From assembly GCA_040768845.1 (NCBI GenBank), contig JAXGME010000006.1, positions 62,001 through 126,000 on the forward strand: 64,000 nt of DNA, read 5' to 3'. Position numbers and translations under genes: made by a program. The notes beneath the pieces were generated by a model, which searched no databases, was not told the DNA's origin, and saw only the letters and a list, made by a program, of their open reading frames with translations. Shown here in pieces: positions 16,342 to 24,462 of this stretch; position 1 is the first letter of the stretch, and each line of letters starts with the position of its first letter. Source of the DNA: JAEZHK01 sp040768845 (lineage in GTDB: Bacteria; Bacillota; Clostridia; Christensenellales; Aristaeellaceae).

Positions 16342-17085
16342 TCAGTTGCGTCCTCTCTGGCGATTCAGCGATTGCGTAAGGCGAAAGCTTTCGCCGGAGA
16401 AGATCACAATGTGACTGTGGTGAATGAGTCTGTCAACCAAGGCCGCCGTCAGTCGGTTGTCGCCAAAGACGGTATTCCACTGGGAGAACTCCAGATTGGA
16501 TGTAATGATCAGGCTCTTACGCTCGTAGCAATCTGAAATCACCTGAAACAGAAGTTCCGCGGAATCCTTGTGCAGAGGGACAAAGCCGATTTCATCAATC
16601 ACAATGAGTTCGGTCTTTTTGAGTGCCCCGAGAAAGCTGTTCAGCGTTCCTTTCGTGCTCTTCTCCAAGAGGGTGTTGGCCAACTCGGCGGCGGTGAAGA
16701 AACGGGCGCGCCGTCCTTCCTGGCAGGCTTTCAACGCAATGGCAGTAGCCAGATGCGTCTTGCCGGTTCCAACGGTTCCAAGGAAAATCAGGTTCTCCCT
16801 GGGCGCCAGGAAGCGAAGGTCAGTCATGGATTCCCGCGTCAGTCCGCAGGGAAGTTCAATGGCGGCGCTCCACACGAAGTCGTCCAGCGTTTTCAGCACA
16901 CGAAACCCGGCGATTTTCACCATGCGGTTCATGCGGTTTGCCTCTCGCTCCTGCAATTCCAGCTTGAGAAGATCCGTCACATACTGCTCCGCGTTCTCGC
17001 AGTCGACAGACCGCCAGCCCTTTGCCATGCCGCCAAGCTTCACTTGCCGCATCATCTGCTCAATCCGGTCAGACACGCGCTCCAC
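16342..17085 (-). CDS. istB: IS21-family helper ATPase
   Basis: A 247-residue AAA+ ATPase that activates the IstA transposase and helps choose target DNA. Walker A is GTVGTGKTH near residues 101-109, Walker B LIVIDEIGF near 160, and sensor-type SLIITSNLEFSQW near 193. Length is normal for the family. Its start codon lies inside the 3' end of istA (17-base overlap), the usual arrangement for coupled translation. No damage is visible. Confidence 0.93.
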   Translation of the reverse strand: MERVSDRIEQMMRQVKLGGMAKGWRSVDCENAEQYVTDLLKLELQEREANRMNRMVKIAGFRVLKTLDDFVWSAAIELPCGLTRESMTDLRFLAPRENLIFLGTVGTGKTHLATAIALKACQEGRRARFFTAAELANTLLEKSTKGTLNSFLGALKKTELIVIDEIGFVPLHKDSAELLFQVISDCYERKSLIITSNLEFSQWNTVFGDNRLTAALVDRLIHHSHIVIFSGESFRLTQSLNRQRGRN

Positions 17086-18568
17086 CTCCCGTCAGGCTGT
17101 CGTAGACGGTGAGGCTGGGATCGTAGTTGAGCATGGGGCCGGAACTGAGCTTCAGCGGATCGGGACGATACTCTTTCTTGGCAATCATGTAGTAGCACTG
17201 GCGCAGGCTGTCCGCGTCCGTCCGTCCATTGGAGGCGGCGAGTTCCAGGGCGTCGTCGCAGAGAAAAGCGTTCCCGTCGTCCACGATCTCCTTGAGCAAC
17301 CGCAAGGCGCTTTTGCGTTCTTTTCCCTGCGTGCGCGACAGATAGGACTGCCATTGCTCCGGCATTTGTCGAAAGAATCGCGTGTGCTCAATCGCGCCGG
17401 GCTTCCTGCAAAGCGTGGTCACATACTGCGTCCAGTCATAGACCTCCTCACCCTCCCTGTAACTGCGGCGGTATGTTCCAACCGGCTTGTGGTCATGGAA
17501 GAACTCCACATGGTCGTAGAAGATCTTCGCCTGCACCGTCTGCCCGCAAAGCAGCGGCGAGAGCCCATACCTGTTGGTGTCAATTGCCGCAAATCCGGTC
17601 TTGCTCACGGTAAGCGCGGCATAACGGAACACGGTGTACGGGTACGCGGGAAGCTTCAGCAGCTGTTTCTCATCCTCCTTCCAGAGCTCCTGAATGGGAA
17701 TATTGTGCCTGTAGTGCAGCCGCTGGGCGTCCTTCTCGCACCATGCCCAGAGCGTTTCGTTGAACTCGTCGAACGAAAGAATGGTGGGCACCGGGACAAA
17801 GGCGTTGCGCCGGCTATACCCGACCTTGTTTTCAACGTTGCCCTTCTCGTTTCCGGAGGCCGGATTGCAGAACTCCGCCTGAAAACGGTAGTGGAGCATA
17901 AACCTCCCGAAACCATCTGTCAGAACGCGTTCGCCGTCCTGCTGAATCCGGACGACCGCCGTGGACATATTGTCAAAGCGCAGCAGGGGCGGAACACCTC
18001 CGATATGCTCAAAGATGCGCTTCATTCCTTCCAGCAGACACTCCTGATTCTGCGACGGGAATGCCTGCGTGTACCCCTTGTTCGAGTTGGGAAAGGAAAT
18101 CGTCAACGCGTAGAAACGGATTTCCCGTCCGGACGCGTCATACCCCAGCGCTTCTCCGAAGTCTACCTGCCCGCTGCCCAGCGGATGCGCCAGCGGAAGA
18201 TACCCGCTCTCCTTTGCCCTTACGACGTACTTCTTTTTCCGCACATACCGCTTCACGCTGGAATAGCTGCCCGCAAAGCCATGCTCCTCCCGCAGCCGGT
18301 CATAGATCCGCTTCGATGTGTGGCGCTGCTTTCTGGGCACTTTGCGGTCCGCTTCCAGCCACTGGTCGATGATGGGGATATAATCTTCCAGCACCGGATA
18401 ACTCTTGGGCTCGACATCCGGCAGCCGATCTTCACGCCAGTCCTCCTGGTAGGCGTATTTTCGTACCGTCTCGAAGCTGTGCCCCGTCTTGCGAGAAATC
18501 TCGCGCAAACTGACCTCTTCATTTTCGTACTGGTCTTTGATATACTGTATCTGAGCCATTCTTAGCAC
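17069..18568 (-). CDS. istA: IS21-family DDE transposase
   Basis: A 499-residue transposase. The N-terminal helix-turn-helix region (SLREISRKTGHSFETVRKYAY) is followed by the rve catalytic core with Asp in GSGQVDFGEA, Asp in LRFDNMSTAV and Glu in GNEKGNVENKVGYSRR, then a beta-barrel Mu-type C-terminal domain. Full-length and intact. The start is near the element's right end, which carries the terminal repeats and presumably the promoter. Confidence 0.93.
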   Translation of the reverse strand: MLRMAQIQYIKDQYENEEVSLREISRKTGHSFETVRKYAYQEDWREDRLPDVEPKSYPVLEDYIPIIDQWLEADRKVPRKQRHTSKRIYDRLREEHGFAGSYSSVKRYVRKKKYVVRAKESGYLPLAHPLGSGQVDFGEALGYDASGREIRFYALTISFPNSNKGYTQAFPSQNQECLLEGMKRIFEHIGGVPPLLRFDNMSTAVVRIQQDGERVLTDGFGRFMLHYRFQAEFCNPASGNEKGNVENKVGYSRRNAFVPVPTILSFDEFNETLWAWCEKDAQRLHYRHNIPIQELWKEDEKQLLKLPAYPYTVFRYAALTVSKTGFAAIDTNRYGLSPLLCGQTVQAKIFYDHVEFFHDHKPVGTYRRSYREGEEVYDWTQYVTTLCRKPGAIEHTRFFRQMPEQWQSYLSRTQGKERKSALRLLKEIVDDGNAFLCDDALELAASNGRTDADSLRQCYYMIAKKEYRPDPLKLSSGPMLNYDPSLTVYDSLTGGGARV

Positions 18569-18703
18569 CTTTCTGCTACCTCCTTAGTCCTTGCAAACTA
18601 AGGGTAGCGCATCTTCGGGGTGCTGACAATGGCTCTTTTCATTGCCACTCGCCGCTGCTCACTTTTGGCGCCCTTTTGCTCGTTCCCTATTTTACCGAAA
18701 ACA

Positions 18704-19465
18704 TAAGGTGGCAGATACAGTGCCTCATGGCCGCTGTCAGCGAGCACCTGAGCAACCCTCGCAACATGATGTGATCTCAAGTTGTCCATGATAATGATGT
18801 CTCCCGGCCTCAGCGCGGGCAGCAACGTGTCTTTCAGGTAATTGACAAAAACATCCCCAGTCGTTCCGCCTTCATAGGTGGTTGGAATGATTGTGCCATC
18901 CACTCGAATCGCCGCAAGCACCGTTTGCGTGCGCGGCGTATTCAATGGTGTCGAATCGACAACCCGGCAGTTTGACCGCGCACGACCGTATCGCCGCGTC
19001 AAGTCAATGTTGACGCCGCTTTCATCAAGAAAGACGAGGTGATTGACCATGTCGGGCGTCAGGGATTCTCTCCACTCTGTACGTTTGTCCTGCACATCGG
19101 GGACGCTCCTGTTCGGATGCATGAAGAGATTTCTTCTTTATCCTGAATCCCAGTGCAACCACGACCCTTTGAATGGTGGCAATACTGGCCGAAAGTTGGA
19201 GCTTTTCCTTGATCTCGGCTAATGTCAGATCCGGTTGCTTCTCAATGGATTCACGAATCTGTTGTCTCTCTTTAGGGCTGACAACAGATTTTCGCCCGCG
19301 GTTATGCAGTCGGAGCGCGACAGAACCCGTGGCTCGTTTCCTCTCCGCCATATGATACACGGTCCACTTGCTGATTTGAAAATCCCTCGCAACTGCCTTC
19401 GCATCATGCGTTGCCTTGTATGCTTCCACCGCCAGTTCCCGCGCTTCGTTATGCAACATTCTCAT
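18704..19465 (-). pseudogene. IS630-family transposase, frameshifted and 3'-truncated
   Basis: The N-terminal part (19025-19465) has the helix-turn-helix region AKAVARDFQISKWTVYHMAERK and a winged-helix segment up to GFRIKKKSLHASEQERP. The frame then shifts at a run of four C residues, and the catalytic part (VVFLDESGVN with the first Asp, DIIIMDNLRSHH with the second) continues in another frame. The third acidic residue is missing because the gene is cut after LYLPPY. Some IS630 members use programmed frameshifting, but a single-base insertion in the C-run is equally likely here. Non-functional either way. Confidence 0.82.
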
Positions 19466-19532
19466 TTCTCTTTCGCCTCTATCCTATTTTCTCACCCTTG
19501 TCAAGCGCTGCCTGCTTTTTTGGGAAACGCTA
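18704..19532 (-). mobile_element. Remnant of an IS630-family element, truncated by IS21
   Basis: The remnant contains most of an IS630-type transposase but lacks everything after the LYLPPY motif, where the IS21 end begins. The outer boundary near 19532 is placed at a TA dinucleotide (IS630 elements target TA) and is approximate. Confidence 0.65.
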
Positions 19533-19560
19533 TAGTTGAACCAGAGACTTTGTATTTTTA

Positions 19561-19579
19561 CAAAGAGGCATTTCGCCTC
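19561..19579 (-). terminator. Weak hairpin downstream of the zinc-ribbon gene
   Basis: On the minus strand GAGGC pairs with GCCTC around GAAAT, followed by TTTGT. The stem is short and the T-run poor. A second small hairpin (CTTTGT / ACAAAG) lies next to it. Confidence 0.3.
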
Positions 19580-19593
19580 GCAGAGAAAGCGAA

Positions 19594-19977
19594 TTAGAAC
19601 CTAGTCTTGCATCTTTCACAAACTTTATCTACCTTGTTAGTCATAAAACCAGCGAGTAGGCTCCACTTCCTAGGCACCATCTGAAACTTGTCATGCCCGC
19701 ATTTAGGGCAGGCAAGCCCGTTAGCAATCTTGTAATTCGTCTCAATTTTGTTAATGACCATTTGCCGAATGGCGGGACTGTACATCGGATCTTTTTCGAT
19801 GACGTTTGACTCGAATGCTTCGCTCCATTCTTTATATTCTTTAGTATAGATTTCGCCATCTGCCGCCCGATTTCTACCGGTAGGCCTAAGTTCAGTACAC
19901 CCACACTTCTCGCAGATATTCTCTCCCTCAAAAAAATAGAATCCGCAGCGAGGACAGTACAGCAACGCATCTCCCAC
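19594..19977 (-). CDS. Hypothetical protein with two zinc-ribbon-like cysteine pairs
   Basis: A 127-residue protein of unknown function. Four CxxC-type knuckles are visible: YCPRCG and CEKCGC near the N-terminus, ACPKCG and CERCK near the C-terminus. This suggests two zinc-binding modules joined by a charged helical middle. The GTG at 19977 is preferred because it has AAGGGTGGGA in front and lies about 35 bases after a good promoter; an upstream ATG at 20007 would leave almost no leader. It is AT-richer than the surrounding chromosome and is cargo of the island. Confidence 0.6.
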   Translation of the reverse strand: MGDALLYCPRCGFYFFEGENICEKCGCTELRPTGRNRAADGEIYTKEYKEWSEAFESNVIEKDPMYSPAIRQMVINKIETNYKIANGLACPKCGHDKFQMVPRKWSLLAGFMTNKVDKVCERCKTRF

Positions 19978-20019
19978 ATTAATCCCACCCTTAATGCGAT
20001 ATTCCATCACCCGCCTAGC

Positions 20020-20048
20020 AGTATACCGCATTAAGCAAAGATTATCAA
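20020..20048 (-). promoter_or_regulatory. Promoter of the zinc-ribbon protein gene
   Basis: On the minus strand TTGATA, a 17-base spacer and TATACT. It supports the start at 19977. Confidence 0.7.
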
Positions 20049-20087
20049 CCCGTTTTGCTACTACAAACAACGAATTCGGGTGGGATT

Positions 20088-20294
20088 ATGCCGATTTGGA
20101 ATATTGCATCCGCCAATCTTGCTGATCAGACAGCGGCCAATGTGGCTGCATTAGAAAAATACATCGGTGAACTTAGAAAATTCAAAGAGAATCAAACGCT
20201 CGCACTACAGTCCTCCCTATCGGGGGCATCCGAAGCCGCCATTGAATTCGCAATAACCAGCAATGTAACCTACAGATTAATTATAAATTGTTAA
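20088..20294 (+). CDS. Possible small protein, unrecognised
   Basis: A 68-codon frame starting MPIWNIASANLADQTAANV with a GGTGGGA sequence just upstream. The middle is an amphipathic, coil-like stretch (VAALEKYIGELRKFKENQ). No family recognised and no promoter clearly its own. The following 20295-20431 is AT-rich and shows no gene. Confidence 0.25.
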   Translation: MPIWNIASANLADQTAANVAALEKYIGELRKFKENQTLALQSSLSGASEAAIEFAITSNVTYRLIINC

Positions 20295-20431
20295 TCATCC
20301 CAATCAAATTATAAGTTAAAATTTATACTTTATAATACTTTTTCTGTTATAAAGAGTTCTGTCGCATGCGACATCTAGCAAATAATTTGAGAGTTTAAAA
20401 TAGTACCGATTATGCGGGATTAAGCAATATA

Positions 20432-20455
20432 AAAGGGCCTACTATTAGGCCCTTT
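20432..20455 (-). terminator. Terminator of the small coiled-coil protein gene
   Basis: A perfect 10-bp stem (AAAGGGCCTA / TAGGCCCTTT) with a four-base loop lies two bases after the stop codon of the minus-strand gene. The stem ends in TTTT on that strand. Confidence 0.75.
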
Positions 20456-20457
20456 GC

Positions 20458-20724
20458 TTATTCCATCTCTTGCTTTAGAAGTTCCATAATCTCTTCCGGG
20501 GTCTTACCGGAAGCCTTTAACTCGGCCAGCACTTTCGCGTAAGTCATCTTGCGGGAACGTCGGGCAGTTCCGACTTTTGCCTTCTTAGCCTCAAGCGTTT
20601 CAATCGCTTTGGTGTGGAAGGCAATTTTCTTATCAATCTCCGCAATGCGCTCTTCGATTGAGCGAAAACCACGCTTCATCTTTGGCTTTTCGGACACCTC
20701 AACGGGTTTCTTTTTTGCGGGCAT
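20458..20724 (-). CDS. Small basic coiled-coil protein, hypothetical
   Basis: An 88-residue protein, very rich in Lys and Glu, with an Ala/Lys-rich N-terminus (MPAKKKPVEVSEKP) and a long predicted helix (SIEERIAEIDKKIAFHTKAIETLEAKKAK). The C-terminal segment MTYAKVLAELKASGKTPEEIMELLKQ looks like a short helical hairpin. It may bind nucleic acid or be a mobile-element accessory protein, but no family is recognised. Its own terminator follows, and an AAAGGT site precedes the ATG. Confidence 0.55.
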   Translation of the reverse strand: MPAKKKPVEVSEKPKMKRGFRSIEERIAEIDKKIAFHTKAIETLEAKKAKVGTARRSRKMTYAKVLAELKASGKTPEEIMELLKQEME

Positions 20725-20807
20725 TCATATCACCATACCTTTCAAAACAATTATAGCACAATACATAGCAATTTGTAAATTATCAGAAGAAACTATGGAG
20801 GGAAAAT

Positions 20808-22166
20808 GTGAATACAGCAGAGTTTAAAAACCGGTCGGATTGTAAAGTTGACTATTTGTGCCAAAATGCTTATACTGATATTTACGGGATGTTGCTTAAT
20901 CGGCTCCCCGAGGTAACACAATTATTGACGTGTCTCGCAAGTTTTGTCGAGCAATTGCATCGCCAAATTGCGCATCTTGAAAACCCGACATATCCAGGTA
21001 TAAGCCTACCGTTTGGTGTCATACCGAAAGGAGTGACCGACGGAATGGGTAGCAGATTTCAGCAACGGATTGAAGTGGGGCGAGATATAGCCGGAAAACC
21101 CACCTATCGTTGGGCCACCGGGAACACTCTGGCGGAATTCACATCCGCCGTTTGCCGGATCAATGCGGAGTATCTGAATCCGGTATCGGAAAGTGCCCCT
21201 GTAGCCATTGGTGTGAAGCGCGTTTTGTTTGAGGACTACGCGCAGCATTGGTACAAGGTGTTCGCTGAACCACATCTTGAACCGACAGTTCGCCCCGTCT
21301 ATAAAAGCCAGATTAACAAGCACATCATTCCAGCTTTTCAAGGGCGGTATGTGGACGAAATCACGACGCAGGACGTTCAGCAGTTTTTGAACGACCGCGC
21401 ACATATGGCGAAATCCACCGTGCGCGACCAGTGGAACAAGGTGAAGCAGATATTCGCGTCGGCGCTGGAGGATGGCTTGATAACCAAGAATCCCGCAACA
21501 TCAACGCGCCTGTTTAACCCCGCAACACGGAAGGAAGCGCGCAATGTGATATCCGATGAGAATGTGGCCGACATCATCCGCAACATTCCCACGCTGGAGG
21601 AAGGCAATGATAGAATCTTCATGGCACTTCTGATGTATACCGACATGCGGCCATGCGAGATTCGCGGCCTTCGCTGGGAGGATATCGACGTTGAGAATGG
21701 CTTGATCCACATTGAGCGGAACATTGTGTTTGTCCACAACCAGCCCCATGAGAAGGGAACCAAGACGGAAGCAGGCGTTCGGCTGCATCCGCTTGACCCG
21801 CAATTGCTTGCCTTGCTTGAGCCTTTGGGTAAAGGAGGATTCATCCTCCAGCGAGACGGCAAGCATGCCGGGAAGCCTTTGACGGAAATGGCGCAAAAAC
21901 GCATGTGGGAGCGCATCAAGGCTACCATAGACGTACACGGTATGATTCCCTACGAGGCGCGTCATACCTACATCACCGCCATGTACGCGGAGGGCGTCGC
22001 GCCCAAACTGATGCAAGACACGGCGGGACACGCCAATTTTAACACCACCGCGAAGAATTATATCCACACCCAACCCAAGCAGATACAGAAAGTGGGGGAA
22101 ATTATGCGCGGCAGGTATGAACGGATTGGCCGGCATGTGGGGAAAGAAGGGGCGAAAGAGCGGTAA
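20808..22166 (+). CDS. Tyrosine site-specific integrase
   Basis: A 452-residue integrase of the kind found on integrative elements. After an unusual N-terminal stretch of about 70 residues come an AP2-like arm-binding segment (RWATGNTLAEFTSAVCRI), a core-binding domain (FEDYAQHWYKVFAEPHLEPTVRPVYKSQINKHIIPAF) and the catalytic domain. Catalytic residues: Arg in MRPCEIRGL (near 280), Arg-His in EARHTYIT (near 384, with Tyr in place of the first His of HxxR), His in GHAN and the nucleophile Tyr in NYIH (near 418). GTG start after GGAGGG. It lies about 200 bases from the 3' end of tRNA-Val, the classic position for integration at a tRNA. Confidence 0.88.
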   Translation: MNTAEFKNRSDCKVDYLCQNAYTDIYGMLLNRLPEVTQLLTCLASFVEQLHRQIAHLENPTYPGISLPFGVIPKGVTDGMGSRFQQRIEVGRDIAGKPTYRWATGNTLAEFTSAVCRINAEYLNPVSESAPVAIGVKRVLFEDYAQHWYKVFAEPHLEPTVRPVYKSQINKHIIPAFQGRYVDEITTQDVQQFLNDRAHMAKSTVRDQWNKVKQIFASALEDGLITKNPATSTRLFNPATRKEARNVISDENVADIIRNIPTLEEGNDRIFMALLMYTDMRPCEIRGLRWEDIDVENGLIHIERNIVFVHNQPHEKGTKTEAGVRLHPLDPQLLALLEPLGKGGFILQRDGKHAGKPLTEMAQKRMWERIKATIDVHGMIPYEARHTYITAMYAEGVAPKLMQDTAGHANFNTTAKNYIHTQPKQIQKVGEIMRGRYERIGRHVGKEGAKER

Positions 22167-22333
22167 AAACTCTTGTTCTACGGGCGTTTGAAGGCTTGCC
22201 TATTGGGAACCTTGTGGGGAATCGGCAGGTTTTCACGTCATGTATAACCGTATGTGAATCAGAAGCATTCAAATCGCCCATAAATCCACTGTGCGCAGTC
22301 CGCACGGCAGATGAAAACCGTGCATTTTGGACA

Positions 22334-22366
22334 ATAAAAATGCCCAATACCGCACAGTATTGAGCA
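22334..22366 (-). terminator. Terminator after tRNA-Val
   Basis: On the minus strand a 10-bp stem (TGCTCAATAC / GTATTGGGCA, one wobble) is followed by a T-rich run. It begins eight bases after the tRNA CCA end. The remaining 22167-22333 shows no gene. Confidence 0.8.
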
Positions 22367-22373
22367 ATTGCTA

Positions 22374-22450
22374 TGGTGGGGTTAAATGGGCTCGAACCAT
22401 CGACCTTTACGATGTCAACGTAACGCTCTAACCAACTGAGCTATAACCCC
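22374..22450 (-). tRNA. tRNA-Val (anticodon GAC)
   Basis: A complete 77-base cloverleaf with CCA encoded. The 7-bp acceptor stem is GGGGTTA / TAACCCC, the D arm GCTCAGTTGGTTAGAGC, the anticodon stem TTACG / CGTAA with loop TTGACAT, and the T loop TTCGAGC. A strong promoter precedes it and a terminator follows. It marks the right border of the mobile island. Confidence 0.96.
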
Positions 22451-22462
22451 GAATGCCTGACT

Positions 22463-22491
22463 ATTATATCGTATCGAATGCTTCTTGTCAA
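22463..22491 (-). promoter_or_regulatory. Promoter of tRNA-Val
   Basis: On the minus strand TTGACA, a 17-base spacer and TATAAT: full consensus, 12 bases before the tRNA. Confidence 0.9.
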
Positions 22492-22596
22492 GCCATTTTC
22501 GCGGCAGAAAATTCAAATCGCACGGTCTGCCGCGCCGCTTTTCCGCATCGGGCGTTTTTGTGCCTGCGGCGCCGAACGGCCCGCGGGCGCAGTCCG

Positions 22597-24462
22597 TCAG
22601 GACAGCTCGTACTGCCCGGTGTACAGCTGGTAGTACCGCCCCTTGAGGTGCACCAGTTCCTCGTGGCTGCCGCGCTCTAGGATCTCGCCGTTCTCCATCA
22701 CGATGATCGCCTTGGCGTTGCGGACCGTGGAGAGCCTGTGGGCGATTACAAACACGGTCCGATTCTCCATCAGCCGGTCCATACCCGTTTCGATCAGCTT
22801 TTCGGTGTGGGTGTCCACGGAGCTGGTAGCCTCGTCCAGGATCAGCACCGGCGGGCCGGAAACCGCGGCCCGGGCGATGGCGAGCAGCTGCCGCTGCCCC
22901 TGGCTCAGGTTGGCTCCGTTGCCGGTGAGCATCGTATCGTAGCCGTCCGGCAGGCGCCGGATGAAGGAATCCGCGTTGGCCAGCCGCGCCGCTTCCTCGA
23001 TGGCGGCCCGGTCGGCGCAGGGGTTGCCGTAGGCGATGTTCTCGGCGATCGTACCGGTGAACAGGTTCGTATCCTGCAGCACCACGGCGACGGAGCGCCG
23101 GAGGTCGTCCTTTTTGATGTCGCGGATGTCGATGCCGTCGTAGGTGATGCTGCCGCCGGTCACATCGTAGAAGCGGTTGATCAGGTTGGCGACGGTGGTC
23201 TTGCCCGCCCCGGTGGAACCCACGAAGGCGATCTTCTGGCCGGGCTTGGCGTACAGGTCCACCCCCTTCAGGACGGGGCGGCCCGGCTTGTAGCCAAACG
23301 TCACGTGATGAAAGCGCACGTCGCCCCGGAGCGGCACCAGCGCTTCCCCGCCGGGCGCGCTCCGCCGCCACGCCCAGCCGCCGCAGGGCGCGTCGCAGGG
23401 GCGCAGCGCGCCGTCCGGCCCCGGCTCGGCGCGGGTCAGGGTCACGGTGCCCCTGTCCAGTTCCTCCGGCTCTTCCATGATTTCGTAGATCCGCTCCGCG
23501 CCGGACAGCGCCGCCATGATAAAGTTCACCTGTTGCGAGAACTGGTTGACGGGCATGGCCGTCTGGCGCACGTACACCAGAAAGGACGTCAGGCCGCCCA
23601 GGTCCACCATGCCGGCGATGGCGAAAAACGCGCCGACGCAGGCGGCGAGGGCGTAGTTGAAGTAGGAGATGCTGACCACCACCGGGATCAGCGTGCCCGA
23701 ATAGGTCATCGCGCTGGCGGCGGCGTCCCTCAGCCGTTCGTTGCGGCGCTCGAATTCCTCAAAGTCCTTTCCCTCGTGGCCAAAGACCTTGACCACCTTC
23801 TGGCCCTCCACCATCTCCTCCAGAAATCCGTTGAGGCTACCCATGTGCTGCTGCTGCCGGGCAAAGTAGACGCGGCTCTTCCGGCCGCTGGCGCGGATGA
23901 ACAGGTACATGCCCACAAAGGTGACCATCACCACCGCGGTCAGCCGGATATTGAGCAGCAGCATCGCCAACACCGTGCCGGTGATGACCACGAAGCTCTG
24001 GATCAGCACGGTGAAGCTGTTGTTGAAGGCCTCGGCGATGGTATCGATGTCGTTTGTGAAGCGGCTCATCAGCTCGCCGTGGGTTCTCTCGTCAAAAAAG
24101 CGGATGGGCAGCTTCTGCAGCTTGCCGAAGAGATCGTCCCGGATCTCCCGGATAATCCGCTGCGCCACCTTCACCATCATCTGGGTGTAGCCATAGGAGG
24201 CGACCACGCCGACCAGGTACACCGCGCCCATGAACGCGAGGAACCGCGCCAGCCCGGGGATGTCCCCCGGCAGGATGTAATCGTTCACCGCGGGCTTCAG
24301 AAGATACGTGCCGAACACGTTGGCCCCCGCGCTGACAACCACCATCAGCGCGATGACCGAAAGCGCGGGCAGGTGCCCCCGCGTGTACCGCCACATGAGC
24401 CGCAGCGGCTTTCGGATATCCCGGGGCCGCTCGCGCGATGCGCCCCTGGCGCGCCCCATCAT
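22597..24462 (-). CDS. ABC exporter half-transporter with consensus ATP site
   Basis: A 621-residue type IV ABC exporter: six membrane helices (about residues 30-330) followed by an ATPase domain. Walker A GSTGAGKTT, signature NLSQGQRQL, Walker B VLILDEATSSVD with the catalytic Glu, and switch His in VIAHRLST are all canonical. An unusual Pro/Gly/Arg-rich insert of about 40 residues sits between the membrane part and the ATPase domain. It overlaps its partner gene by four bases, and the two should form a heterodimer like BmrCD or TM287/288. The substrate (drug, lipid or peptide) is unknown. Confidence 0.92.
   Translation of the reverse strand: MMGRARGASRERPRDIRKPLRLMWRYTRGHLPALSVIALMVVVSAGANVFGTYLLKPAVNDYILPGDIPGLARFLAFMGAVYLVGVVASYGYTQMMVKVAQRIIREIRDDLFGKLQKLPIRFFDERTHGELMSRFTNDIDTIAEAFNNSFTVLIQSFVVITGTVLAMLLLNIRLTAVVMVTFVGMYLFIRASGRKSRVYFARQQQHMGSLNGFLEEMVEGQKVVKVFGHEGKDFEEFERRNERLRDAAASAMTYSGTLIPVVVSISYFNYALAACVGAFFAIAGMVDLGGLTSFLVYVRQTAMPVNQFSQQVNFIMAALSGAERIYEIMEEPEELDRGTVTLTRAEPGPDGALRPCDAPCGGWAWRRSAPGGEALVPLRGDVRFHHVTFGYKPGRPVLKGVDLYAKPGQKIAFVGSTGAGKTTVANLINRFYDVTGGSITYDGIDIRDIKKDDLRRSVAVVLQDTNLFTGTIAENIAYGNPCADRAAIEEAARLANADSFIRRLPDGYDTMLTGNGANLSQGQRQLLAIARAAVSGPPVLILDEATSSVDTHTEKLIETGMDRLMENRTVFVIAHRLSTVRNAKAIIVMENGEILERGSHEELVHLKGRYYQLYTGQYELS

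Larger units (their letters stand above)
15921..18703 (-). mobile_element. IS21-family insertion sequence
   Basis: The element contains istA and istB with overlapping frames. Both ends read inwards from TGTTT and share an internal block (CAAAAGGGC, then CCAAAA, then GTGAGC) at about 15943-15970 and, inverted, 18655-18685. Further copies of this block near 16000-16100 are typical of the multiple terminal repeats of IS21. The right end cuts the IS630 transposase at 18703. The flanks (CAGTG on the left, TAAGG on the right) do not match, so no target duplication is present and a deletion beside the element is likely. 15921-16341 holds only terminal and repeat sequence, no gene. Confidence 0.85.

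Noticed and set aside
10509..22373. tRNA-Ser interrupted by a self-splicing intron
   Set aside because: Group I introns do interrupt anticodon loops, but no 3' tRNA half or intron core sequence was seen downstream, and a pucR fragment begins within 30 bases. A truncated gene is simpler.
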